Shown here piece after piece: positions 11,201 to 21,802 of a stretch of 64,000 bases of DNA. A program made the position numbers and the translations under genes. The notes beneath the pieces are model-generated. The model was given only the letters and a program-made list of their open reading frames with translations, was not told where the DNA came from and searched no databases. Location: positions 25,730,001 to 25,794,000 of the forward strand of contig CP093831.1 in assembly GCA_033063855.1 (NCBI GenBank), given 5' to 3'. Within the stretch, counting starts at the first letter, position 1; every line of letters starts with the position of its first letter. This stretch comes from Smittia aterrima. Lineage: Eukaryota; Arthropoda; Insecta; Diptera; Chironomidae.

Positions 11201-13833
11201 GGCCAATTTAGTGGAAAGCGGGAAAAAGAGGGCAGCCGATTGCTTGCAAGTAAATTTTGTATTGAACGACAATCTTTTATGATACTTTTAATTAAACAAA
11301 TTGTTTCTAATTCCAAACTGAAACCGAAGAGAGAGCCATTGACTTTAATTAAAACCATTTCAACTCATGCATGACTTTGTTTCATGAACCTCTTTCTACT
11401 TCTTCCTTTTCGATGATGAATGATGGTGTGATCTCGCTCGTCATCATCATCACATCCTCTCAATGAGATATCAAATGTTAAGCTTGACAATTTGTCAGAT
11501 TAAACTTGAAACTTTCCTTCTTATCAATTGTTGTTTGTTTTAATATTGTTGTGACTAACTTTTTTATGACGATTCGCTCGAAACAGTTCTTTGATAAAAG
11601 TGCGATAACAACCAACGAAATTCCCGAAAAGGCTTTTTTCGTAAGTGATAAAAAAAGAACTTTCCGTTGAAGATTAATGATAAGCGGAAAAAGCCTTCAA
11701 CCAAGTCCAAAAACATTTTTTATCGTGGCGATAGGCAACAACAAGTTGTAGAAAATTAAGAAACAAAATAAGAACTGCGAAATGTTTCCTACTGAATGTT
11801 TAAGATTATTAATGTAGTTTGTTTTTGTTTTATGTTTGACATCATTTTTTTTATTTATTTCCCTTCCCCGTCAGATGGATCAAATGAAATTCATGGGTCC
11901 ATACTACGATCAGTTTGTGAGTATTTAATGCTGTGTAAAATAGACTTTGCAAGAGACTCGCTCTGTGTTTAGATATTTTTTTCTCTCTGTCGAAAATAGA
12001 TGAGGGTAGAAAGATTAATAGCACGACCATAAAATCTTACGACTTTGCGACATAATTTCCCTCAATTTTTCGTTTTCTCTCTCTCGCTCGTTACAGACCT
12101 TTCCTGGTTTGATGCCTTACAAGAGGCCTGCGCCCGATAATAAAGGCTACCCGCTTTATCAGCCATCCGCCGCCGCCTACCAACAACTTATGCAGCTTCA
12201 GACACAACAGCCCTACGTTCCCGTTTCATGTGAGTACACAAGCAGTCAACAACAAACTCCTCAAGCTTTAGCCGACACTGTCTATCCAAATACATCCACA
12301 GCAATCCCAAATGCTAACAATTTACATCATCATCTTAATTTATACAGCCAGACTAGTCTTAATGCCTGTAACAGTAGTAATAACAAAAATAATAATAATA
12401 TTAATAATTATAATAATAATAATGATTATAATAATTTTAATACTTCCACTTTTTTCGCTGATGCTGATGCACAAATCAATCAAACATCTACAGCACAACA
12501 AAATTCGATAAGTCAATCGTCGCCCAGTAAGGCGGTCACCCCATCCAATAGTCTTATCGAACATAATACGCTGTCAAAAAATGCCGTTGCCACCAACGCT
12601 GCTGTTGCTGCTGCCGCTGCATCATCGCCCGATGATGGTGATTCTGAGAATGCTCTTATTGTGCAAGCTGCAAAGCTCGTCAGTGCTTCGAGTGGAAGTG
12701 ATGACACTGTGCTGGTATCGTCATCAGCATTGAATGGATTCGTTGTTGAGAATAATAATTTGATTATTGATGAGAAAGAGAAAGCAGCGGGAGTTAATGA
12801 AGCGGGAGGAGATGATTTGTCATCGTTACAAAACAATCATGTTGATGATACTGCACAATCATCAATCCAATCAGCCATTGACGAGAATAATTTGAATGCA
12901 AATAGCTTTAATTCTGCAACCAGTAGCTCACCGGCCGCTAGTTTAGCAGCCATATATACCACCAGTTCCATTACAAATAACAATAATAGTATTTTATCGC
13001 GCAAGAATAGTCTCACGACGCCAAATCAGCATTTAATCAATAGTTCAAAGGCTCCGACAAGCTATACTAATACTCCCAGTGCTAAGGTTGACACTGTGCC
13101 TGATTATCTTTCTGCTTCCTCGCTTAATAACCATCCGCAAGCCGCACTTCTCTCCGCCATGTTGTACAATCAGCCGTATCAGCAACTCGCTCTCACACAA
13201 AATCTTTACTCTGATCCCGCGCAAATGGCCAAAGAAATGGCTCAAAAGAACTATGCGAACGCTTTGAAGTATGCGGTTTCTCAACAGAACTCTTCTGTGG
13301 CGGGAAAGAGTCCAATGAATGCGTTGCCTTATTCGGGCATGACGCTCTCAGCTAATGGTACTGCGATGTATACACAACAGCCTGGTACCTCGGCTGCTCG
13401 TCTGTCTTCTCCCATGACTCAAACAGCGCGCTCACCTTACATGCAGACGCTTACCCGTCCAATGCAAAATCCGTTTCAACAATTTATGCGTCCTCAAATG
13501 CCAGTCGGTCTATCAGCCGCTACAAATCCTTATTACGCTGCCGCTGCAGCCGCTCATCAGCAATTTCTAAGTCAACAAAGCATGATGTATCCAGGCATGG
13601 CAAGTCAAATGACTAGTCAACCGTTAACGGCGACTTCAGGAGCGTCAACCACTCCCTCGCCTTACGGTTCAACTTCTTATCCTTTCGCGTATAGTCAAGC
13701 GCAAGCAATGAGTGCGCAAGGTATGCCAGCTTCAATGATGCAAGTGCCCCAAATGACGTCGCAACCGTCATCACAGACTGGAGCGTCTACTGCGGTAGTT
13801 TTAAATCCTTACAAGAAAATGAAGACCTCTTAG
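8084..13833 (+). CDS. mbl: Muscleblind, CCCH zinc-finger RNA-binding splicing regulator
   Basis: Six coding exons, 8084-8272, 10302-10481, 10695-10877, 11118-11249, 11875-11916 and 12097-13833, all flanked by GT-AG sites and all joined in phase 0, give about 820 residues. The start (MAAMVSMSNLLNGKDSRWLQ) is nearly identical to Drosophila Mbl. Two tandem CCCH fingers of type C-x7-C-x6-C-x3-H lie at residues 24-43 and 58-77, the second split by intron 1. Later conserved pieces are YYDQF-TFPGLMPYKRPA, YQQLMQLQ..YVPVSCEY and the end NPYKKMKTS. Known role: binds YGCY-type RNA motifs to control alternative splicing, mainly in muscle, eye and nervous system; nuclear and cytoplasmic. The long tail (about residues 280-820) is Asn/Ser/Ala/Gln-rich and probably disordered. 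Upstream 5' exons and alternative 3' exons are expected but not seen. Confidence 0.93.
8273..10301 (+). other. mbl: mbl intron 1
   Basis: About 2.0 kb, the longest intron inside the mbl coding region here, GTAATT...CTTAG. No coding sequence is supported inside it. Short open frames lack conservation or splice support. If the upstream exon circularises as in Drosophila, Muscleblind sites in this intron would be expected. Confidence 0.7.
10302..10481 (+). CDS. mbl: mbl coding exon 2: rest of zinc finger 2
   Basis: 60 codons between ACTTAG and GTGAGT. It begins GRCNREKPPCKYFHPP, supplying Cys66, Cys73 and His77, followed by HLKDQLLINGRNHLALKNAL, which is nearly invariant in arthropod Muscleblind proteins. 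It ends in a Pro-rich linker. Confidence 0.93.
10695..10877 (+). CDS. mbl: mbl coding exon 3
   Basis: 61 codons between TTTCTAG and GTAAAG. A Pro/Tyr/Gly-rich linker (SNPYNPYFGPGLLPIQIGP) ends at KRTDRVQ, which aligns with the KIPRSDR segment of Drosophila Mbl. Confidence 0.88.
11118..11249 (+). CDS. mbl: mbl coding exon 4, possibly alternative
   Basis: 44 codons between TTCTTTAG and GTAAAT, phase 0 at both ends, so it could be skipped without a frameshift. It is Ser/Ala-rich with a basic patch GKKRAADCLQ that could act in nuclear localisation. I do not recall a matching segment in the main Drosophila isoforms, so this may be a cassette exon. Confidence 0.75.
11875..11916 (+). CDS. mbl: mbl 14-codon exon 5
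   Basis: A 42-nt exon between CGTCAG and GTGAGT encoding MDQMKFMGPYYDQF. It aligns with the YYDNF segment of Drosophila Mbl just before the VPFKRPA motif. Phase 0 at both ends. Confidence 0.85.
12097..13833 (+). CDS. mbl: mbl last coding exon with low-complexity tail
   Basis: 578 codons after a strong acceptor (CT-rich tract, TTACAG), ending in TAG. It opens with TFPGLMPYKRPAPDNKGYPL and reaches VPVSCEY at about residue 290. Then come a poly-Asn region, Ala runs, and a Tyr/Pro/Gln/Met-rich tail ending NPYKKMKTS. The true frame runs from the acceptor, not from an internal ATG. A GTGAGT site at 12230 may serve as an alternative donor. Confidence 0.9.
   Translation, partial: TFPGLMPYKRPAPDNKGYPLYQPSAAAYQQLMQLQTQQPYVPVSCEYTSSQQQTPQALADTVYPNTSTAIPNANNLHHHLNLYSQTSLNACNSSNNKNNNNINNYNNNNDYNNFNTSTFFADADAQINQTSTAQQNSISQSSPSKAVTPSNSLIEHNTLSKNAVATNAAVAAAAASSPDDGDSENALIVQAAKLVSASSGSDDTVLVSSSALNGFVVENNNLIIDEKEKAAGVNEAGGDDLSSLQNNHVDDTAQSSIQSAIDENNLNANSFNSATSSSPAASLAAIYTTSSITNNNNSILSRKNSLTTPNQHLINSSKAPTSYTNTPSAKVDTVPDYLSASSLNNHPQAALLSAMLYNQPYQQLALTQNLYSDPAQMAKEMAQKNYANALKYAVSQQNSSVAGKSPMNALPYSGMTLSANGTAMYTQQPGTSAARLSSPMTQTARSPYMQTLTRPMQNPFQQFMRPQMPVGLSAATNPYYAAAAAAHQQFLSQQSMMYPGMASQMTSQPLTATSGASTTPSPYGSTSYPFAYSQAQAMSAQGMPASMMQVPQMTSQPSSQTGASTAVVLNPYKKMKTS
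12230..12235 (+). promoter_or_regulatory. mbl: Candidate internal alternative 5' splice site in mbl
   Basis: GTGAGT followed by AC lies inside the codons for Ser-Cys-Glu of VPVSCEY, about 133 nt into the last exon. Vertebrate MBNL genes have an intron near the matching point after the QQALANMQLQQ region, as I recall, so this may be an ancestral donor still used for another C-terminus. No in-phase partner acceptor was identified. Confidence 0.4.
12373..12442 (+). repeat. AAT trinucleotide-rich tract encoding poly-Asn
   Basis: Imperfect AAT/AAC repeats in frame within mbl encode a run of mostly Asn with Tyr, Ile, Asp and Phe interruptions (about residues 335-357). Likely variable in length between individuals. 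Confidence 0.8.
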
Positions 13834-16800
13834 ATGTCCATTGAACGCTTCATAACGTATTTAGACTTAATCCACACACGTAGTCCATGATAATCGACGA
13901 TCTTCAAAGCTTTTATTTGTGTTTAAGTTTTAATTGCAATTTTATTTTTTAAGTTTCACGCTTTGCGAGTTAATTTTGTTGGCCCTGCTGTTGCTTTATG
14001 TGCATAAGAGAGAAATAAGATTTTTCACCGCTTTTAAGCCGTCATGTAAAAATGTGCCTTCTTTAAGAAAAAACAAGATGTAAGAAAGAAACAAAAATAT
14101 TTCATTTGCAAGGTGTCAGAAGTCAGTCAATTCAATTCACGATGCTTGGAATTTGTTTTTTTATTTATTTCTGTTCGCTCAAAGCTTCTTGAGAACTAAA
14201 TTTGAAGATTGCCCACCTTAATTCTTTATGATTAATCGCTCACACTTTCTCTCATCAGCCCCAAAGCTTAGATACCTCGAATCGTTGTCGTTTTGCTGAC
14301 AACTTACGAATGTGATACTTCTTTTGTTTGATAAGATTTCTCAAAATACTTTTTCTCACTCAAACTTTAAAATTAAATTTTCTCTTTTTTTTTCGCTTCT
14401 CCTTCGACCTGCACTGACATTTTTTTTAAATCCTAGAATTCGTTCAATGCTTGCATGAGCCGTGTCATTTCCTATTTCCTCGGAAGCACCGGAGAAAATT
14501 GTTTATCGAGAAATATTTGCTCGCTTTCGTGTTAGAGCAATCTTTTAAATTCAATATCAACTTCGCGAGAAAACATTTTACAGCCAAGTTGCATTTGCGA
14601 TTCAGAGAAGTGGAAACTGTCTGCGCAATATTTGAACACGAAGCGAGGAAATTCAATTCAATTGCGAAAAGCGTCTCCATCTTCCTCGAGAGTTTGCATT
14701 AAGATTAATCGTTTAAAGCGGAAAAGTTCATTCGACGATTTAAAGCGTAAGATTTTGATCTGCTCCGATTGCCTCGAGAAAGCTTTAGTCTTCAGTATAA
14801 TTAATTTTGATAATCATTGAGTCTAAATATTAGTCTCTGTTATTTTCATCCTCCAATAACTCTCTCTCGAGAGGAGAAAAGGGAATGAGGATACTTCAAG
14901 TCGCTTCTATCCCGTTCTTCCACTTCCGCCCACTATTCATTGAAGCGAGATGATCCCTAAAAGACTTCGACTTAATGAGGAAAACTCTTTGGCATCGGCA
15001 AAGGGAAAAGACGATGATGACATGGAAGAAGTCAAGAATCAAGAAACTCGCACAAAGTTCTCCAAGCAAAAGCTCAGCAATTTGCTGTCGAGTCGATGAA
15101 AGGACAGGACAAGAAATAATGAAATTTTATGCCAATTTGCATTTATTTGAAGCTTCTTGGCAACAAAACTACGAATTAACTTTATTTCAAACTGAAAAGG
15201 CTTCAATGTCCTAAATTCCATTTCTGGCAATTCGAATTAAAATACTCGACAAACATAAATTGAACTTTAAAGTTTAAAGTCCTCGACAAAAGCGAAGAAA
15301 TTCTTCCAATAAATTTTATAATTTCCATTTTCTCTCTCGTGTAACTTTTCCTTTTCATCGCAAGACGAGAAGGGAAAGAAAAGCTCTTCAGGGCCAACAA
15401 ATAATCTCGTTTTATTTTATGTTTTTTTATCATTCGAAAGTCGAGAGGAGACTAGAGAGACATAGTGACGAGAAACAAATAAACATCCAAGCCATCTTCG
15501 AAGGAAACAAAAGGCCCAGAGAAGGAGATTTGAGATAACGTGCTCGTAGAGTTCAGTTCGGAGGCTGTTGCTAGGGCAGAGATGACAGAGAGAGCAAAAG
15601 AATATTTCAAGTGATATTTTTCCATTCAGTTAATCTCGTCGTCGTCGCTTCGGTCTCTCCGTAACATGAAGAAAATTTATGGCTCGAGGAATCCTCACAC
15701 GAGCTTACAAGTCGAGAGCTTTTTATATTCCTTCTCCGCTCAGCCTTAAATTGCATAAATTTTTCAACAACATTCTTCGACGTTTTACCTTTTGGTCGTC
15801 TCTCATTATTCTGCTGCAAATTGCTGTTGCCAAGCATGTGAGAAAAGCTTTTCCACGAGACATTTATGATTTGCAATATCTGCCAATTTTTCCATCTTTT
15901 GCTGCAATGCTGTTAGCGATTTCTCCTTTTTATTTCTTCCCTCGATGCTTAAGGAGAAGCGAGGGAGTGAAATGATTTATTTCATTGGCGTATCGACGAA
16001 GCGATGAAGCGAGAGCTCCAGTGACTTTCACATAAGCAAAAGAAAAATTAATAATCTAAGTTCCTATTTAATGATGTTTGACACTCGATGCTTTCATGCG
16101 ATGCTTTTGATCCATTTGATTACATTACAATCGAATCGGAAGTGTTTCTGTGTTATTTTTTTGTCGTGCTGTGTTCGAGACTAACAACTTAACTTTCCTT
16201 TTGATTTGGTTGCCGTGCCTTTGCGTTCTTTGCTTAATCACAACTCGCACTCGATAAAATGTTATTATTGTTATTACTATTTCATCCAAGCGATGATTAC
16301 GATGATGATGATGATTAAAGTGGTGGATATATGAATTGAGAAAGGTTGAGACAAACAAAATAAGGAAACGAAAACACTAAAAGAGTTTTTTTGGCCTCCA
16401 GAGGTTCTCGCTATGCTCGGTGCTAATCGAAATAATTATTTAAGATTACAATAATAAAAAAAAAGAAATGAATGCAAACACCAAACTGCGTGCACCTCTG
16501 AAAGCGAACCCCGCGCTCCTCATACTTAATTGTTGGTTTTAGTTAATGAAGCATTAGTGAACTTACTTAAATGTAAAAAGAGATTTTCTTTTAGGATGAT
16601 GTTTCTTTCTGTTTCCCGCTAATTTCTCTTTCCGCTTCATTGCATTTTGATTTTTTTCCTTTCATCGCTCTCTCTCTCTTGCTCACTCTCGCTTGAGTGT
16701 GAGACATGAAGATTCATTTTAAATGTGCAAGATGAATTGTAAAGAAAACCTTTTGTGTCATTAGAGTTGATAATTGAGACGATAAGCTTCATACACAGAC

Positions 16801-19800
16801 ACAAATTACAAAAAATATTTAGAGCATATAATAATATTTTTTTGGAAACTTATACATAAAGAAAAAAAAAAGCATAAAACTATTTGAGAAGCATAATTGT
16901 TATACTGTAATCATAGAGCTCAGTGGTTCCTTTTTAGTTTCTTGATTTTCTTATTTTCGTTCATTGTGAAACAAGTTTTTTAGTGATATGAATGAGTGGG
17001 CGGATCTGCGAGTCACGCAACGAAGCTTTGGATGGTGACAGGAAGAGCTTAATTTGAGAAAAAAGAAAAAAGCTTGATGACAATAGATTTGTATCTGGAC
17101 AAAGATGTTACGTGACTCGCAAGTGCCGCCCTCAACTGAAGTTAAATTTAATTTTACTTTATTGACATTTTTATAAGAAAAGTGAAGAAAAAAAAGAAAA
17201 CGCCAACAAGAAAACCAAGAGAAATGATGAATTGAATTGTAGTCGTCGCTTTTGTTACTTACTCAAAGAATTCTCTTTCGCATGACACAAGAAAGTGAAG
17301 AAATAGCTTTCGATACAATAGACGCAAATGTGATTTGACTTACTTGCGTAAAAGAAGAAGAAAAAAAACGAAGAAAAATTAGTTCAACATTTCAATTGGT
17401 TTCAAAATCTGCCTTTAAAAAGCTTAACTCGATTTTGCAAGAGAAGTTGTTGTCACTTTTTAATTTCTGATTGTGCATAATGATAAAACCGAAAAAAAAA
17501 ACTTTGTATGTACCAAAATTATTCGATAAACTTTAGTCACTTATAGAGAGAAACAGAAGAATCCTTAACTAGTTATATTTATGTGAAGCTTTTTGAAAGT
17601 GAAGAAACTTGTACCATAGCGCAAAGAACAGTAAGAATCGCTTGATATTTTGCCAGTGTTATCATAAAGCGAGAAAATATTTAGTAATATGAACCTTGAA
17701 TCGCTGTTTTTATGTTCCTTACCTTTTACCCTCCCCTTACCAGCCCTTTCCTTCTTTCTAAAGATATTCACGTTTATTTCTACTTAACTTTATCGAGCGA
17801 AAAGAAAGTTTATTACACGAGGATCTATAAATAACGATATTTCGCCCCGAACCCCGACAAAGAAAAAAAAATTCATTTCAGATCAAGCGAAAATTTTCTT
17901 TTAATAGATTCAACACATAAATGAACAGCGAAAGCTTAATTATTGCTTGCCTAATTTTGCATAATTTATTAATGGTATTTTTAGTTGTTGAATAAACATT
18001 CTCGGAGAATGTGAAATGACTGAGGGAGAGAAGAAAAATGTGTTGAATCTCCTTCTGACCGCACAGCTTAATTCGCTTTTACAAATGGAATCGTTTAAAA
18101 CAAATGATTCTCGCAAACCCCAAAACTTAATCGAAACAGAGTTTGGGAAGAGCATGAAACTTAAACCACAACCGATTGCAGTTCGAGATATGATTGTGCT
18201 CAATTTGTTTACAAAAGCTTTTAAAGCTGTTTCTGTTGAAGGATGAGTTTCAAGAGCTCTTCGCTTCAAGAAAGTTTTTTTTCTTCAAGAAAAGCTTAGG
18301 ATGAACATGCAAAAACTCTCTCCCTCGACTTTAATTGATCGTCGTGTTTAAAAAACCAGAAAGTATTTCAATTCCGCTTTCGTTTCATTGCAAACGGAAG
18401 AAAGCAAAGTATCGATATAAAAAAAAACTTTTCCATGCGCTTTTCGTTCTACTTTTCTTTTTATAATAATTTCATTTCACTATTCCACGCTTTTGCTTTT
18501 AATTTATTTACTGCTGTACTTTATGTTAATTTATTATTCCCGACGACCGAAACATTTCATTGGGACGTCGTCTATGAGTTTCGTACGAATTAATGGCCGA
18601 AGCCCAACGATCATAGAAATTGTTTATTGCGGAATGCTCTGGAAATTATTTGCTTTTCACGCTTTTGTTTTGGAAATTTAAATGAAATTTTATCTGTGAC
18701 ACATTTGGGGACAATATTTCATGATTCTCGAGAATGATTAAGTGCAGCATGAAACTTTCTTTATCCCCTCCCACACACAAACACAGACTCTCACTCAATC
18801 TCGATTGATCGGCGTGTTAAAGACGGAACGAACGACGTCGTAGGGAAAAGTGTAATTTTCCGTTCGAGAAGAGCGCTAATATCCTCTTGTCATGAGAATT
18901 GTGCATTACCGCTCTCAAGCCTCTTCTTCAGTTAATTATACTTTCATTTATTTTCTGTTATCAAAGCTTTGAAAGTTTTACGAAGACGATGAAACAAGAA
19001 GTAAAGTGAATGTCAATCGAAACTAATTTAGTCCTTATCCCACTTCTCTCACTCTCTCTCTCTCTCGTTTGTATTGTTTGATGTTGCGAATAAATGAGCT
19101 TTCATCAATTTTTTTAATTGACTCGATGGAAGCCGCACCAAGAAAGAAAAAGAAGAAGAAAAAGAATGAAACATTGTATAATTATAACCCTAAACAAATT
19201 AATCACTTTTATGGAATAAAATGAAACTTAATAGAAAGAAAACTTTTCTTTGCCTCAAAACTTTTCCGCGGAAAAACTGTTTTCATGTTGAAACTGCTCC
19301 CGATGGTACCGAAACAAAATTATAAAACTTCCCTCGCCTTGTCATTACTTTTCAAAAAAGGAAATTTTTTTGATAGTTGGGTTGAAGCTTGTTTTCCGAT
19401 GACGGAACGAACGTTAAGCTACTTTTGTGTATTTTATTGTGTTTTTTTACTGAGAACATATATTTCACAGATTATCCGCTTGCAAAGCATTTATTTGTGG
19501 ATGGTTGAATGGTATTTTTTATAGGACATAAGTATATCTATCTCTCTCTCTCTCTCCCTCTTCGTCTAACTCCAACGCGAAAATGGAACAAACTTTTTTA
19601 ATTCGACCGCAGCTTTTTTTTTATCTGACGCTTTACTTCTATCAACATTTGTTTTCCAATTTACATTTCTTCACACGCTCGATTGCCTGCTAAATTTACA
19701 CAAAACAAATTAAAACAGCACACACGCTCACACACAAAACAAAAACAATCTGCAACACGAATTGGAAGAAGGTATTGGCATTAAATTTATTATTATGATG

Positions 19801-20630
19801 ATTCTAGGTTTTAAATTTGGAAGAATTTCAGAGGAAAACATTTTGAAATTTCCAAGTTTAAACTGAACTCGCCTTCCCCCCTAATCTGTTTTTAGTTTTC
19901 TTTCTTGGCGAAGCTCAAGTAATTGCTCTTAGGCTGAAAGTGGACACACGCATCATTAAAAATTCATTTTTATTCCAGCAAGTCGACTTGTGCTTAACCT
20001 TTTTTGAATGGGTATTTGTTTTTTATATCTTTGGCAAGAATTGTGTAACTTCACCAAGTGAACTGCTTCTCCTCACTTTAGGCACTTCCTGTGGAATCTT
20101 GGGAGAGAATCGTAAATTACGTCACACGTCGATTGAAGTTATTGCTTTGATCGTGGAATGTTTTATGGATTTCCCAAGACGCGAGAGAGTTTTTTTATTG
20201 CTTGTTTAATCAAATAGAGTGCGTTACGTAATTTACGGGGATCTCTCGATATTTCTGCTTTAATCACCGAGCGCTCCCGTTTTAATTTTAATTTCCGCGC
20301 TGAAAACTTTATTATGTAAATAATTTAAATTATTTTCTTTACTCTCAATCCTTTTTCGAGTTTACTTTTCCAACCTCATTAAGATGTTTATTCACTTGTT
20401 GGGAAATCAGCTTTTCAAATTGCCCTGCAAAATGAAATTTTCGCGTTATGCTGCAACTTAATCAGAAACTTTGTCTTTTGCATTTAAATCCCCGCTGAAA
20501 AAAAATTCCTCATTTTGTTCTTAATTTTTCTTTATTCTCTCTCTCGCACAAAATCTGTTCCAAAAGTATTTCTCGAAAAACACTCAGAGTTTGTGATTAA
20601 AGTAATTAATGAGTTTCTTTTGCCTTTTAG
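13834..20630. other. mbl 3' UTR and downstream gene-free sequence
   Basis: No gene supported over 6.8 kb. The first part is presumably mbl 3' UTR; AATAAA at 16453-16458 is one possible end. CT microsatellites occur near 16670, 19050 and 19541-19556. Short open frames on both strands (for example around 18.0-18.25 kb) have no splice support or recognisable domains. A long hairpin lies at 16998-17131. Confidence 0.5.
16998..17131. ncRNA. Long imperfect hairpin, possible structured RNA
   Basis: Left-arm blocks GGGCGG (16998-17003), GCGAGTCACG (17008-17017), AAC (17019-17021) and CTTTG (17026-17030) pair in order with right-arm blocks CAAAG (17100-17104), GTT (17107-17109), CGTGACTCGC (17111-17120) and CCGCCC (17126-17131). 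Mismatches between blocks are small, and the loop is about 70 nt. It is longer than a typical animal pre-miRNA and matches no miRNA I know. It could be a 3'-UTR structure or a degraded inverted repeat. Confidence 0.35.
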
Positions 20631-20777
20631 ATTACACAAAGTGATTACAAGGATGAGCCTTCTTGTGAGGGAAGCGAAGTGTCTATAATCAATTTATTCC
20701 ACGAAGATCTACTCACAACAATTGACATCACTTCAGATGATTCAACCGAGCACATAATCAAAAATGTGTTGACGTAA
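20631..20777 (+). CDS. Possible terminal coding exon of unknown gene
   Basis: A pyrimidine-rich acceptor (TTTTGCCTTTTAG) is followed by 48 open codons with balanced, coding-like composition (ITQSDYKDEPSCEGSE, then HEDLLTTIDITSDDS) and a TAA. The stop in the acceptor itself closes the frame on the left, so it can only be coding if spliced. No upstream exon was found and no family is recognised. A 48-codon open frame can easily occur by chance. Confidence 0.25.
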   Translation: MTQSDYKDEPSCEGSEVSIINLFHEDLLTTIDITSDDSTEHIIKNVLT

Positions 20778-21802
20778 ATTTTGTGATTAATTTTAGTCTT
20801 AAAAGAAAAGTGATCGAAGGTCGAGGACTTCCAACAAACAGATCTGGAGCTTGGATCTGAATTATTGATGAAAATTCCAATCAAAATTTTCACACTTTGA
20901 TAGTATTAAAATATTTATCAATTATTTTTCTTTTATTTTTACAACACATTCTCAATAAAAATGCACAAATGAAAAGCGATTTGCTAAGAGTTGAAGTCAA
21001 TTTCTATTTCAGTTCTCGTCTCGCTTGGTAATCAGATAACGAAACTGTCAGATCGATTAATTCAGCTCGTTATCATTTCGGTTATCTCAATCCGAATAAA
21101 TCAATCTTTGTGTTTTCAAAAGCCACCAAAAAGCTCTGATGTGTCGAAATCAATATTCTGTGAAATCATTTTTCAGAAACTCGACCAGATTTTGTGACGC
21201 CCAACCACTTTCAGTTTGTTGCGAAAAGTTTCTTCGGTTTTGGAAAGTTGAGTGATCAAATAAAATTTATTTCAGAATTCGAGATGAGATGAACTTAAAA
21301 TTTATTGCGGGAAATTTAATGTTGTCGTTTGATATTTCATAAACTTTTGATGTCAACTCCTTCGTCGTCGTCGCTAGGTTAGTTTCAACTTCAAACTTTA
21401 AAGAGCTCTTCAGGTTTTTATGGATTTCGCGAAGCTTTGAAACTTAGGTAATCAGTGAAAAGTTCTTCACAAAACAAATTTTCCCTTTCAGCGCAAATTG
21501 CTGTCATCCTCAGAAAATAAATTTTGTAAAACTTCAAATCAATTAGGTTGAGAGCAGCTTGAAATACGTAAATCGTTTATAAAATTTCTTGAAACGATAA
21601 TGAAACAAAGTCATTATTAGAAACAATGTTTATCATGCTCAAAGTTGAGCGTTTTATTTTAACGATTTTAAATATTTTAAATATTTTGAATTTTAAAATG
21701 TCGGTAATTTTTTTTAAAAAATTTTTTGCTACTCAATTTGTTTTGATAAGACTTTTGATAAGAAGCTTAAATTTATTTTCAGTTTTTTGCATTCGTCTGA
21801 CC
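20778..21802. other. Upstream region of the UGT gene
   Basis: AT-rich, no gene supported. A probable 5'-UTR acceptor, TTTATTTTCAG, ends at 21782, 20 nt before the UGT start codon, so a 5'-UTR intron is likely and the transcription start lies further left. Confidence 0.45.

Noticed and set aside
21626..21802. N-terminal extension of the UGT from ATG 21626
   Set aside because: Phe/Ile/Leu-rich AT sequence before a clean signal peptide at 21803, and a probable 5'-UTR acceptor at 21782.
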